DNA of 62,935 nucleotides from Methylophaga lonarensis MPL (GCF_000349205.1 NZ_APHR01000027.1:1-62935), one strand, 5' to 3'; positions 45,985-55,282 are shown, counted from the stretch's first letter. Translations and numbers: made by a program. The notes: a model not told the origin generated them from the sequence alone.

Positions 45985-47210
45985 TGGCGGTGAATCTTTC
46001 ACCTCCCGACAAACACGCACTATTGCCAGTCGCGGGCATTCGTCTGGCGGTTGCCAGTGCCGGCATCAAAACACCGGGCAGAAAAGATGTGGTGTTGATT
46101 GAAATGGCTGAAGGTAGTCATTGTGCCGCGGTATACACACGAAACGCTTTTTGTGCTGCGCCAGTCATCGTTGCTCGGGAACATCAACAACAGGCAACAC
46201 CGCGCTTTTTGTTGGTCAACTCAGGTAATGCCAATGCAGGAACCGGCGATCAGGGTCTGGCTGCAGCCAGGCAATGTTGTGGTGCCGTGGCCACTCATGG
46301 TCACGTATTACCGCAGCAGGTTCTGCCTTTTTCTACCGGAGTTATCGGTCAGCAATTGCCGGTAGCAAAAATCGAGCAGGCATTGCCTTCAGCTTTTGAC
46401 AATCTTTCCGCCGATGGTTGGTTTGATGCTGCCTACGGCATCATGACCACTGATACCGTTGCCAAGGCGACCTCTGAGCACGTTCTGATAGACGGACGTG
46501 AAGTTACGGTGACTGGTATCAGCAAAGGTGCTGGCATGATTCGCCCGGATATGGCAACGATGCTGGCCTACATAGCGACAGACGCGGCTATTGCTCCAGA
46601 GTTGTTGCAACCGCTGCTCAATGACGTCATGAATGAATCGTTCAACCGAATCTCGGTGGATGGTGATACTTCGACCAATGATGCCTGTGTATTAATGGCT
46701 ACCGGACAGGCGGCCAATACACTGATCGACAATAGTCACAGTGCTCAATATCAGCAGTTAGCTGATGCCGTAGCCAAGGTTTGTCGCTATCTTGCTCAAG
46801 CCATTGTGCGTGATGGTGAAGGTGCAACCAAATTCATCAGTATCGTGGTTGAACAAGGTAAAACTTCAGATGAGTGCTGTCAGGTGGCTTACACCATTGC
46901 GCATTCGCCGCTGGTGAAAACGGCCTTGTTTGCCTCTGATCCTAACTGGGGCAGAATCCTCGCCTGCGTTGGCCGCAGCGGTCTGGTTGAACTGGACCTA
47001 TCGAAGATTTCCATTTTTCTCGATGATGTTTGCGTGATTGAAGCGGGCCAGCCGGCACTGGACTATACCGAAGACAAGGGCCAACAAGTCATGAACAATG
47101 CCGAAATCAGCATTCGCGTATTGCTGGGACGTGGCGCGGCTTCAGAAACGGTCTGGACCTGTGACTTCTCTTATGATTACGTGAAAATCAACGCAGAATA
47201 CCGTACCTGA
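45984..47210 (+). CDS. argJ: Glutamate N-acetyltransferase ArgJ
   Basis: ArgJ moves the acetyl group from N-acetylornithine to glutamate and so recycles acetyl in arginine synthesis. Many versions also make N-acetylglutamate from acetyl-CoA. The 408-residue precursor has the self-cleavage site ATML at 191-194, with Thr192 as the new N-terminal nucleophile, plus STGVIG, KGAGMI and SDPNWGRI. ATG 45984 overlaps the secA stop (TAATG). Confidence 0.95.
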   Translation: MAVNLSPPDKHALLPVAGIRLAVASAGIKTPGRKDVVLIEMAEGSHCAAVYTRNAFCAAPVIVAREHQQQATPRFLLVNSGNANAGTGDQGLAAARQCCGAVATHGHVLPQQVLPFSTGVIGQQLPVAKIEQALPSAFDNLSADGWFDAAYGIMTTDTVAKATSEHVLIDGREVTVTGISKGAGMIRPDMATMLAYIATDAAIAPELLQPLLNDVMNESFNRISVDGDTSTNDACVLMATGQAANTLIDNSHSAQYQQLADAVAKVCRYLAQAIVRDGEGATKFISIVVEQGKTSDECCQVAYTIAHSPLVKTALFASDPNWGRILACVGRSGLVELDLSKISIFLDDVCVIEAGQPALDYTEDKGQQVMNNAEISIRVLLGRGAASETVWTCDFSYDYVKINAEYRT

Positions 47211-47217
47211 TTGTCAG

Positions 47218-48279
47218 ATGAGTACTTTGGAATCCGTTACCACACTGGCAGAACTTCTGAACCAGATTGGCGCGAAATATCGAGTTTTTGATCTCGGCCG
47301 TCGTGTCAGCAAACTATCTACCGAGCAGTTCCAGCAATTTGAACTGGCAAATCAGGCTTATCCCTATCCCTTTCAGCGCCAGGCGCTGTTGGGTCTGATT
47401 TTCTGGTTGCCCGCCGATACTGAGCGGCAATATGTCTGGTTTTTGCGTTTCCCACTGGATGAGCAGGGCTTGTTGATTCAAGCCAGTCGTGATGAGTTTT
47501 TGGTCATGCTATTGGAGCGGGTCGGAGCTTCAATGCTGGCCGCTGCTCAGGGCGGAAAACTTGAAGGTGTGTTGCAGGACAGCCCGTTTGTGTTTTCACC
47601 GCGCGATGACAAAATGGCGGCGTTTCATGCCCAGGCCCGAGCCACGCTAAAACTGCCTGCCTCCAGCCATTACACCACCGCACTTCAATACTTCACGACT
47701 CAAGACACTACGCTGGAATGGCAAAACCTGGCGATGCAAGGCGTGGCTGATGTTGCGATAAGGCTCGATGATGATAAGCACTGTCAGGGGCTAATCAAAC
47801 GATTGCCCAGCCTACCAATGCAGCCACTGCAAATGCTTTGCAGCTTTTTAGAGCATGCGCGACCGCCTGTACGACTGGTTGAGCAGCTAGCGCAATTGAT
47901 CGATTTGGAGTTGCAGCAATCAGCACCGGAGATCACACGGCTCACGGCCTTCTTGAGAGCGATATCCAACAGTGATGCGATGGGCTTGATTGAACATGCC
48001 GTGCAGGCAGTGCTTAAGCACCCATGCAGTGTTGACGTTGAAATATTGGCGGTGATCAGCGGTCGACTCTGGCCGATACTTAAACTGCCGGATCTGTGTC
48101 AGCTCTATGTAGAACAATTGGCCGTCAATTCAGCCGGTCAGGCCGGATTCAGTCATTTGCTGGCAGATTTGATGTTCCTGCCGGATATGCGTGAACCGGT
48201 AATGCAGGCTCTGAGAAATCCTCAACGGTCTGCAGCATTGACGGTTGCAGTCGGTCAGATGTTTGGTCACTCAGCTTAA
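47218..48279 (+). CDS. DUF3549 family protein, function unknown
   Basis: The product is 353 residues with no signal peptide or membrane segment. It is mainly helical with a Leu-rich C-terminal half that looks repeat-like. The N-terminal part (NQIGAKYRVFDLGRRVSKLS, then PYPFQRQALLGLIFW) resembles the DUF3549 family of gammaproteobacteria, for which no function is known. It follows argJ by 7 bases, likely in the same transcript. Its last nine bases overlap the end of the convergent marC gene. Confidence 0.75.
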   Translation: MSTLESVTTLAELLNQIGAKYRVFDLGRRVSKLSTEQFQQFELANQAYPYPFQRQALLGLIFWLPADTERQYVWFLRFPLDEQGLLIQASRDEFLVMLLERVGASMLAAAQGGKLEGVLQDSPFVFSPRDDKMAAFHAQARATLKLPASSHYTTALQYFTTQDTTLEWQNLAMQGVADVAIRLDDDKHCQGLIKRLPSLPMQPLQMLCSFLEHARPPVRLVEQLAQLIDLELQQSAPEITRLTAFLRAISNSDAMGLIEHAVQAVLKHPCSVDVEILAVISGRLWPILKLPDLCQLYVEQLAVNSAGQAGFSHLLADLMFLPDMREPVMQALRNPQRSAALTVAVGQMFGHSA

Positions 48280-48900
48280 GGCCGGAAACAGACCTCTCAA
48301 GCCGCTGGCAATAAACTCAATGGCAATGGCGGCAACAATCAGCCCCATGATCCGGGTTGAGATATTGATACTCATCGCACCCATTCGACTGGCAATCCAG
48401 GGTACCATTTTAAAGGTCAGCCAGAGCACTACTCCGAGCAGCAAAATTCCGGCGCTGAGTAAGCCGTAGTGAGCAATGCCATCACCTTTGTGGGCATTGA
48501 TGATGACCAGACTGATGGCGCCTGGGCCAGCCAGTAGCGGCATTGCCAGTGGCACTGCGCCGATGGAATGTCCAGAATGAATAAACTCAGTGGCGGTTGA
48601 TTGGCGTTCAGCATCTGGACCAGATTTGAGCATGGCAATCGACATCAGTAACAGCAACAGCCCTCCAGCGACCCGGAACGAGTGAATGCTGATACCAAAA
48701 AACGCCAGAATCATTTCACCTGCAACCACTGCAATCAATAGAATGACCATCGTGGTCAGCACTGCCAGTCTGGCGGCTCTGGCGCGGTTTTCCACAGACA
48801 GTGTGGCCGTCAGGCCGATAAATATGGGAATAATGCTCAACGGGTCGACCACGGCCAGCAAGGCGATGACAAATTTGCTGTACTCAGTGAGTTCCAGCAT
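48271..48900 (-). CDS. MarC family integral membrane protein
   Basis: This 209-residue protein has six predicted membrane helices and the MarC signatures VVDPLSIIPIF near the N-terminus and PLAMPLLAGPGAI in the middle. MarC proteins have no proven role; the old link to multiple antibiotic resistance has not held up. It is the last gene of the 2OG oxygenase-def-PNPOx-marC run, 2 bases after its upstream neighbour. Confidence 0.88.
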   Translation of the reverse strand: MLELTEYSKFVIALLAVVDPLSIIPIFIGLTATLSVENRARAARLAVLTTMVILLIAVVAGEMILAFFGISIHSFRVAGGLLLLLMSIAMLKSGPDAERQSTATEFIHSGHSIGAVPLAMPLLAGPGAISLVIINAHKGDGIAHYGLLSAGILLLGVVLWLTFKMVPWIASRMGAMSINISTRIMGLIVAAIAIEFIASGLRGLFPALS

Positions 48901-48902
48901 GG

Positions 48903-49454
48903 TCAGTCCAGATTTTTCTCAATGTCAGTGCTGAGCCCATCAATACTGTGACGATTCTTTTCCTGCCAGTATTGCCGTATGCCGGTTTCACCTTTCTTTT
49001 CGGCCCATTGATTCAGTTGTTCACGTTCACCTGCATATTGAAATAACGGCACTGCCATGCCGCACGAGGTTTGCACCAGTTCAACCTTGAGGTCAAAAAT
49101 CTGTCGTGCGCCGGGCAGTGGGTCAAATAATGTATATAACTGTAACCACTCGGCATCATTATGGTGAATCACCCGCGCTGTGCCGTAGATACGCAGAATC
49201 AAGGGCTTGCCCTCAAAGGCGGCAAACATCAGTGTCATTCGATTTTGTTGTTGAATATGCGCGGCAGTTTCATTGCCACTGCCCGTCACATTCAGCCAGA
49301 GTACGCGCTTGGAATTAAGCACTCGCAGAGAATCCATCCCTTTGGGGGAAATATTGACCCGACTGTCCGAGGTCGCTGTACCGACAAAAAACAAATGTTG
49401 TTGCTGGATAAAGCTGATTAATCTATCCGAGAGTTCATCAAAGCGCTGCCCCAT
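48903..49454 (-). CDS. PNPOx-fold FMN-binding protein
   Basis: This 183-residue protein belongs to the pyridoxamine 5'-phosphate oxidase-like split-barrel family. The fold starts at HLFFVGTATSDSRVNISPKG and includes RVLWLNVTGSGNETAAH and PLILRIYGTARV, the FMN-binding strands. It lacks the PdxH C-terminal signature, so a role in vitamin B6 is unlikely and the substrate is unknown. ATG 49454 lies inside the def end with AAGGT upstream; the longer frame overlaps def further. Confidence 0.82.
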   Translation of the reverse strand: MGQRFDELSDRLISFIQQQHLFFVGTATSDSRVNISPKGMDSLRVLNSKRVLWLNVTGSGNETAAHIQQQNRMTLMFAAFEGKPLILRIYGTARVIHHNDAEWLQLYTLFDPLPGARQIFDLKVELVQTSCGMAVPLFQYAGEREQLNQWAEKKGETGIRQYWQEKNRHSIDGLSTDIEKNLD

Positions 49455-50010
49455 GCTGAGTACCTTCAATGGCTGTGTTTCGAGATCGACTGGCATACTG
49501 CTGTTGCCAGACTTTTTCGGTCATCATATCGTCAGTAGACGACACCCGGTCAATAAACAATAGACCCTGAAGATGATCATATTCGTGTTGGAATAATCTG
49601 GCTAAAAATCCATCATAGCGGGTTTGCACTTTAGTCCCGTCTTGCAGCGTGTAGGCTACTTCAATGGATTGAGGGCGCGAGACTTTGGCGCGAAGTCCGG
49701 GGATGCTCAGGCAGCCCTCCCAGTCACTGATTTGATGTTCAGAGCTGCTTAAAATCTGAGGATTGATCACGGTGGTGATGGGCATTTCTGGGGCGTCGGG
49801 ATAACGGTCATTGGGGTGACTGCACATAATGAATATTTGCTGATCAAATCCCAGCTGGGTTGCCGCGATGCCCATGCCTTGTCGTTGTATGACCTGCTCT
49901 GTGAGCAATTCGATAATCTGCCGACACCGGTCGGAGTGAATATCACTGACCGGTTTGGCTTTGCGACGCAGCAAGGGCTGCCCTAATTGCAGTAATTCCA
50001 GTTCACTCAT
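49438..50010 (-). CDS. def: Peptide deformylase
   Basis: Def removes the formyl group from new N-termini. The 190-residue product has the three motifs GMGIAATQLG (45-54), EGCLSIPG (98-105, metal Cys100) and HEYDH (142-146, metal His142 and His146, catalytic Glu143). It is a second-type Def by context, since no fmt gene lies beside it. Its ATG overlaps the stop of the upstream 2OG oxygenase gene by four bases. Confidence 0.93.
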   Translation of the reverse strand: MSELELLQLGQPLLRRKAKPVSDIHSDRCRQIIELLTEQVIQRQGMGIAATQLGFDQQIFIMCSHPNDRYPDAPEMPITTVINPQILSSSEHQISDWEGCLSIPGLRAKVSRPQSIEVAYTLQDGTKVQTRYDGFLARLFQHEYDHLQGLLFIDRVSSTDDMMTEKVWQQQYASRSRNTAIEGTQHGAAL

Positions 50011-50657
50011 ATTGCCGGTGCTTGCATGGGATCCTGAATGCGAAACCAGCCAGCAATACTGTAACGGTCACGCTTGCAGGCAAGAACCTCATGCGGAAAG
50101 TCCTCACTGAGAAAAACAACCAAAGTGCCCATTTCTGGCATGACTGTGCTGATAATCTGGTCGCTGTCCTTGTCATAAATCACCAGTTGACCGCCATCAG
50201 TCGCTTGCCAGTCCTGATTCAAATATAACACGGTGGTCAGTACGCGTCTGGAGTCGCCGCCTTTGAATGCATCCATATGCCGCTTATAGAAAGCACTTGG
50301 GGCGTAGTGTGCATAATGGGCTTCATAGTCGAATAATCCCAGAAACAATCGGCGATTAATTGCCAGGCGAAAATCAGCCATTTGCTGCAAATAGGCGGCG
50401 TCAACTTTATGGGTATCGCTCAGCCAGCGAGTTTCATCGCCGCGAATGGCTGTGTTGATTTGAAAGTCAGTCTCTCTGCCTACCCCGGCTAATTGCAGAT
50501 CATTGTGTTCATCAAGTCTGGCGACCCGACGGTATAGATCATGTGTCAGAGCATGAGAAAAGGCATCCGGTACGATAGAGTAGCCTTGTTCGAACAGATC
50601 ATTGGCAATCAGATCATACAATTCAGATTCGGCTGGGGGCGGGGGAGTCGCAGACAT
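50007..50657 (-). CDS. 2OG-Fe(II) oxygenase, EGLN/PPHD-like prolyl hydroxylase
   Basis: This 216-residue double-stranded beta-helix dioxygenase has iron ligands His127 and Asp129 (YKRHMD) and His189 (FPHEV), and the 2-oxoglutarate Arg at about 198 (RYSIAGWF). The segments IRGDETRW (71-78), TTVLYLNQDW and RYSIAGWF resemble animal PHD2/EGLN and the Pseudomonas prolyl hydroxylase PPHD, which hydroxylates EF-Tu. The same substrate is plausible here but is inference. ATG 50657 follows AGGAG; an in-frame GTG six bases upstream is too close. It leads def-PNPOx-marC. Confidence 0.85.
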   Translation of the reverse strand: MSATPPPPAESELYDLIANDLFEQGYSIVPDAFSHALTHDLYRRVARLDEHNDLQLAGVGRETDFQINTAIRGDETRWLSDTHKVDAAYLQQMADFRLAINRRLFLGLFDYEAHYAHYAPSAFYKRHMDAFKGGDSRRVLTTVLYLNQDWQATDGGQLVIYDKDSDQIISTVMPEMGTLVVFLSEDFPHEVLACKRDRYSIAGWFRIQDPMQAPAI

Positions 50658-50812
50658 AGGCACTCCTGAGTGCTTAAAAGTCAGTGCACAGAGCGGTCAA
50701 GCCGTTCGGCAGGCGCTGAAATTTAACAGAAAATGAATAGCGCTGTATATCTATTTCTGCGGAGCATGTTTTCAGACCAGCGGCAGGATATTGCAGACCG
50801 GTTTCATCAGAT

Positions 50813-52042
50813 TCAGCCGAAGAACCAATAGGCGATTATGATGGCTGCAGTAATGCCGGCAATATCTGCTGCCAGGCCACAGCCCACTGCATGACGGATA
50901 TTACGGATACCCACAGCACCAAAATAAACCGCCAACACATAGAAGGTGGTTTCCGTGCTGCCTTGCACCATGGACGCCAGTCTGCCAGCAAAGGAGTCAG
51001 CACCATGCGTTTGCATGGTATCAACCATCATGGCTCTGGCACCGCTGCCGCTGAAGGGCTTCATAAATGCGGTTGGCATCGCGTCAATAAAGCGATCATC
51101 CATGCCAAGGCTCAATACCAGACTGCGTAGCAGATCAAACAAGATATCCAATGCACCACTGGCACGGAACACGCCAATGGCAACCAGCATGGCAACCAGA
51201 TAGGGAATGATTCGAACGGCGGTTTCAAAGCCTTCCTTGGCGCCTTCAATAAAGGCTTCGTAGGCATTGATTTTGCGGATAGCCGCAGCACCGATAAACA
51301 TGATCACCAGTGCAAACAAAATGACGTTACTGATTAAAGCCGATTGGGTCAGCATCTCAGCTTGTGGCAGGCTGACGAAATAGAACAGCAGTGCAGCTAT
51401 CAATAGCGTAAAACCACCCAGATAGGCAGCAATGACACGGTCCAGCAAATTGATACGCTGCACCCAGGCAACCGTCAATAAGCCCACCATGGTTGAACAA
51501 TAAGTCGCCAGCAAGATTGGAATGAACACATCAGTCGGGTTAGCGGCGCCCATCTGAGCCCGGTAAGTGAATATGGTGACCGGAAACAAGGTAACTGCCG
51601 AGGTGTTGATCACCAGAAACAGAATCTGGGCATTGCTGGCGGTTGTTTTGCTGGGATTAAGTGTTTGCAGCTCTTTCATTGCCTTGATACCGAGCGGTGT
51701 CGCAGCATTATCCAGGCCCAGTGCATTGGCCGAAATATTCATCACCATGGCACCCAGTGCCGGATGGTTTTTGGGAACTTCGGGCATTAAGCGCACAAAC
51801 AGCGGGCTTAGACCACGGGTTAACAACTCGACAAAGCCGCTGCGTTCACCAATCTTCATGATGCCCAGCCAGAGGGCCAGAATACCGGTCAGGCCAATGG
51901 AAATTTCAAAAGCGGTGCGAGACAAGCTGAACATCGCGTCCATTAACTCGCCAAATACCTCGGTGTCACCAAGATAAATAAGCCGGAACAACGCGACGCA
52001 AAAGGCGATAAGGAAAAAAGCGATCCAGATAAGATTCAGCAT
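50813..52042 (-). CDS. Nucleoside recognition (SpmA-SpmB fusion-like) membrane protein
   Basis: This 409-residue inner-membrane protein has about ten helices and two gate-like nucleoside recognition domains. The first is SpmA-like (ISIGLTGILALWLGIMKIGE), the second SpmB-like (RIIPYLVAMLVAIGVFRASGAL with FSGSGARAMMVD). Such fused proteins are common in proteobacteria and their substrate is unknown; nothing implies sporulation. The ATG at 52042 is supported because the open frame above it contains the deaD terminator hairpin. Confidence 0.85.
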   Translation of the reverse strand: MLNLIWIAFFLIAFCVALFRLIYLGDTEVFGELMDAMFSLSRTAFEISIGLTGILALWLGIMKIGERSGFVELLTRGLSPLFVRLMPEVPKNHPALGAMVMNISANALGLDNAATPLGIKAMKELQTLNPSKTTASNAQILFLVINTSAVTLFPVTIFTYRAQMGAANPTDVFIPILLATYCSTMVGLLTVAWVQRINLLDRVIAAYLGGFTLLIAALLFYFVSLPQAEMLTQSALISNVILFALVIMFIGAAAIRKINAYEAFIEGAKEGFETAVRIIPYLVAMLVAIGVFRASGALDILFDLLRSLVLSLGMDDRFIDAMPTAFMKPFSGSGARAMMVDTMQTHGADSFAGRLASMVQGSTETTFYVLAVYFGAVGIRNIRHAVGCGLAADIAGITAAIIIAYWFFG

Positions 52043-52108
52043 GGCGTTTATTGTGGCATGCCGGATCTGTTTGAGGAAGTTGCCTTGCGTTGGTCTGGCA
52101 AAGAGAAT

Positions 52109-52132
52109 GGGCGGGTTGCGACACCCGCCCAC
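52109..52132 (-). terminator. Hairpin after deaD
   Basis: A perfect 9-bp GC-rich stem (52109-52117 with 52124-52132) and a six-base loop lie 12 bases after the deaD stop. The minus-strand tail is ttctcttt, a moderate T tract. It probably ends deaD transcription. Confidence 0.6.
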
Positions 52133-52144
52133 CTAGTCAAAGGA

Positions 52145-53956
52145 CTATTTTGAGCGATCTTGTGTTGATTTCTTGCGTGACTTACTTTTGTCGAAACTTT
52201 TCGGGCCACTGCCGGATTTACGTTTGAAGCTTCGAGCTGAATCTTCAGTTGGCACGGCAGATTCCAGATCTTCAATCAGACTGATGTTCATCTGATGGTT
52301 ATTCACCCATGTTTTACGCAGGTGCTGGAACACGTCGCGCGGCATGCCTTCTGGCAGATCAATCAGGCTGTGATCATCGTTGATAGTGATGCGCCCGATA
52401 AACTGACTGTCGATTCCGGCTTCATTGGCGATAGCGCCGACCAGATGCTTGGGTTCGATCTGCTGTTCACGGCCCACTTCAACCCGATAAGTCTGCATGC
52501 CGGTTTCAGTGACATGAGGTCGGGCTGCACGTGGTGCTCGTGGCTCACGTGCTTTTTTACCGCGACTGTCTGAAGCTGAATGTCTGTCATGGTCACGTTC
52601 AGGCCGCTCGGGTCTTTCACGAACATGTTTGACGGGCAGCAACGGTCGACTCTTTTGCAGCAGGAACGCCATGGCGGCGGCCACTTCAATCGGATCAGCG
52701 TTGTGTTCCTGCTGATATTGAGTGATCAGGGTTTCGAAGAAACTCAGATCCTGTGACTCAATGGTTTCACTGAGTTGTTCCTTGAATTGCATCACCCGGC
52801 GGTCTGCCACTTCTTCGCTGCTGGGCAGTTGCATTTTATTGATGGTTTGACGGGTTGCTTTTTCGATGGCCATCAACATACGTTTTTCGCGTGGTGAGAC
52901 AAACAAGATGGCTTCACCTTTACGGCCGGCGCGACCTGTGCGGCCGATACGATGCACGTAGGACTCTGTATCGTAGGGAATATCGTAATTCACCACATGA
53001 CTCATACGTTCGATATCAAGACCACGGGCGGCCACGTCGGTGGCGATCAGAATATCAATCTGACCTTTCTTCATGCGCTCGATGGTTTTTTCACGTAGTG
53101 CCTGGTTCATGTCACCATTGAGTGCAGCACTTGCATAGCCACGTGCTTCCAGCTTTTCAGCCAGTTCGACAGTTGCGTTTTTGGTGCGAACGAAAATGAT
53201 CATGCCATCGAAATCTTCGATTTCGAGAATGCGTGTCAATGCATCAAGCTTGTGCACACCGGTCACTTGCCAGTATCGCTGGTTGATAGTGTCTACGGTG
53301 GATGTCTTGCTCTTGATGCGAACTTCTACCGGATCTTTGAGGTAGCGCTGGGCAACGCGATGAATCGGTCCTGGCATCGTGGCCGAAAACAGTGCCACCT
53401 GACGTGTTTCAGGTGTTTCCTGCAAGATGGTTTCAACATCGTCGATAAAGCCCATGCGCAGCATTTCATCTGCTTCATCAAGTACCAGCGCACTGAGCTG
53501 ATCCAGTTTGAGCGTGCCACGGCGGATATGATCGAGGATACGGCCCGGAGTTCCGACAACCACTTGAGGCTGGCGTTTCAGCGCGCGTAATTGAATGCTC
53601 ATACTTTGACCGCCGTAGATCGGCAGAATGTGGAATTCTTTCAGATGGCGCGCATAAGTTTGCATCGCTTCCGAGACTTGAATTGCCAGTTCACGAGTCG
53701 GTGCAAGCACTAACAGTTGTGTACCTGATTTGCGCACATCCAGTCGACTCAGCAGAGGCAGCGAAAATGCTGCTGTTTTGCCGGTACCGGTTTGCGCTTG
53801 ACCGAGCAGGTCACGACCTTCGAGTAAAGGGGGAATACTTTGTGCCTGAATCGGCGAGGGGGTTTCGTAACCCGCTTCGCTGACAGCACGTAAAATAGCA
53901 GGAGCCAGCCCTGACTCAGCAAATGAGGGCAATTGATCGAGTTGTTCTGTGGACAT
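52145..53956 (-). CDS. deaD: DEAD-box RNA helicase DeaD (CsdA)
   Basis: DeaD unwinds RNA in ribosome assembly and cold adaptation. The 603-residue product has the Q motif, Walker A AQTGTGKT (54-61), DEAD, SAT, and the ARGLD and HRIGRTGRAGR motifs. The DeaD-type middle region follows, then an Arg/Pro/Glu-rich linker (about 455-490), a DbpA-like RNA-binding domain (YRVEVGREQQIEPKHLVGAI) and a basic C-terminal tail. ATG 53956 is the family start. It is divergent from the focA-like gene. Confidence 0.94.
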   Translation of the reverse strand: MSTEQLDQLPSFAESGLAPAILRAVSEAGYETPSPIQAQSIPPLLEGRDLLGQAQTGTGKTAAFSLPLLSRLDVRKSGTQLLVLAPTRELAIQVSEAMQTYARHLKEFHILPIYGGQSMSIQLRALKRQPQVVVGTPGRILDHIRRGTLKLDQLSALVLDEADEMLRMGFIDDVETILQETPETRQVALFSATMPGPIHRVAQRYLKDPVEVRIKSKTSTVDTINQRYWQVTGVHKLDALTRILEIEDFDGMIIFVRTKNATVELAEKLEARGYASAALNGDMNQALREKTIERMKKGQIDILIATDVAARGLDIERMSHVVNYDIPYDTESYVHRIGRTGRAGRKGEAILFVSPREKRMLMAIEKATRQTINKMQLPSSEEVADRRVMQFKEQLSETIESQDLSFFETLITQYQQEHNADPIEVAAAMAFLLQKSRPLLPVKHVRERPERPERDHDRHSASDSRGKKAREPRAPRAARPHVTETGMQTYRVEVGREQQIEPKHLVGAIANEAGIDSQFIGRITINDDHSLIDLPEGMPRDVFQHLRKTWVNNHQMNISLIEDLESAVPTEDSARSFKRKSGSGPKSFDKSKSRKKSTQDRSK

Positions 53957-54130
53957 GAAATAACCTGTGAAAGTCAGTTTTGCAATCAAAACTGAAGGCG
54001 GGAGAAATACCACCGGGTATTGTACGTGCTCTTTTGAATAAAAGACAGAGAAATCATTTATTTATTCCACATGGCTGGTCAGTTGCCTGGTCATGGTTCA
54101 TCATGCAAAGAGAAACCTCAGGAGTATCTC

Positions 54131-54961
54131 ATGGACCCATTTTCGATAGATGCCTATAGCCCAAAAGAGATTGCTGGACGAATTCAGCAGTTGGGCGTCG
54201 TTAAGAGCAAAGGTGATCCACTGCGGGTTGTGGCCTTGTCGCTATTGGCAGGCGCCTTCATTGCTTTCGGCGCTGCCTTGTTTACAGTTGTGACCTTTGA
54301 TGCGGGTGGCCTGGCGGCAGGTGTGTTGCGACTGCTGGGAGGCTTGGCTTTTTGTCTTGGCCTGATTCTGGTGGTGGTAGCTGGCGCGGAATTATTTACC
54401 GGTAATAATCTGATTGTCATGGCTTATGTGGATGGTCAGGTGACGCTCAGGCAATTGCTGAATAATTGGGGCCTGGTCTATTTGGGTAATTTTGTCGGTG
54501 CGATAGGTATTGCACTGCTGATTTATTTCAGCGGCCACTGGCAGGGGGCTCAGGGCGCCGTTGGCGCACATGCGGTGATGATTGCTGATGCCAAGGTCAA
54601 CCTGACCTGGATGGAGGCATTTACCCGTGGCGTTTTGTGCAACATCCTGGTCTGTCTTGCGGTATGGCTGTGTTATGCCGGACGCAGTGTCACGGACAAG
54701 ATTCTGGCAGTACTGTTTCCAATTACCGCCTTTGTGGCTCTGGGATTTGAGCACTCTGTGGCCAATATGTTTTTTATTCCAGCCGGTTTGTTGGCACAGA
54801 CCGACCCGCTGGTGAGTTCGGCATTGGTTAATCAAGTCTCATCCCAGCTGTCTGTCAGCGGCTTTTTATGGCACAACCTGATCCCGGTCACCTTGGGCAA
54901 TATCGTCGGTGGCAGTGTGTTTGTTGGCTTGTTTTACTGGTTTATTTATCTGCGTAAATAA
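54131..54961 (+). CDS. focA: Formate/nitrite transporter, FocA-like
   Basis: This pentameric FNT channel has 276 residues and six membrane helices. The family segments are ELFTGNNLIVMA (omega-loop side), NWGLVYLGNFVGA, NILVCLAVWLCYAGRS, GFEHSVANMFFIP with the channel His, and NLIPVTLGNIVGG. The second half is closer to FocA than to NirC by eye, so formate is the likely cargo, but nitrite cannot be excluded. ATG 54131 follows AGGAG, which overrides the longer open frame. It lies 10 bases before dodecin. Confidence 0.85.
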   Translation: MDPFSIDAYSPKEIAGRIQQLGVVKSKGDPLRVVALSLLAGAFIAFGAALFTVVTFDAGGLAAGVLRLLGGLAFCLGLILVVVAGAELFTGNNLIVMAYVDGQVTLRQLLNNWGLVYLGNFVGAIGIALLIYFSGHWQGAQGAVGAHAVMIADAKVNLTWMEAFTRGVLCNILVCLAVWLCYAGRSVTDKILAVLFPITAFVALGFEHSVANMFFIPAGLLAQTDPLVSSALVNQVSSQLSVSGFLWHNLIPVTLGNIVGGSVFVGLFYWFIYLRK

Positions 54962-54971
54962 GGAGAGTGTG

Positions 54972-55181
54972 ATGACTGAGCATGTGTACAAACATATCGA
55001 AGTAACCGGTAGCTCTGCTACCAGTTCCGATCATGCGATTGAGTTAGCGATTGCCAAGGCGGCCGAAACCATCAAGCACATACACTGGTTTCAGGTGACC
55101 GATACCCGTGGCTACATTGAGGAGGGTAAGGTCAAATACTGGCAGGTCACTCTGAAAATCGGTTTTCGGATTGAGGATTGA
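54972..55181 (+). CDS. Dodecin, flavin-binding protein
   Basis: Dodecins form hollow dodecamers that store or buffer flavin. The 69-residue product has the family pattern VYKHIEVTGSSATSSDHAIELAI, given in part as KHIEVTGSS, and the stacking Trp in HIHWFQVTDTRG. ATG 54972 follows AAGGAG. It is probably cotranscribed with the FNT channel. Confidence 0.92.
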   Translation: MTEHVYKHIEVTGSSATSSDHAIELAIAKAAETIKHIHWFQVTDTRGYIEEGKVKYWQVTLKIGFRIED

Positions 55182-55204
55182 GCTATTGGGTCACCAATGA
55201 ACAG

Positions 55205-55266
55205 GGGGCTTGTTGGACACAAAAACAGTCGTCAGCAGAAACGGCTGGCAAAGGTCAACAAGCCCC
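55205..55266. repeat. Long inverted repeat between dodecin and the SYLF gene
   Basis: An 11-bp perfect stem (55205-55215 with 55256-55266) extends by two more pairs across a one-base bulge. It encloses a smaller hairpin (cagtcg / cggctg with a G-U pair). It lies between convergent genes and has no T tract on either strand. Confidence 0.6.
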
Positions 55267-55282
55267 AGCGACCCAGATCCGC

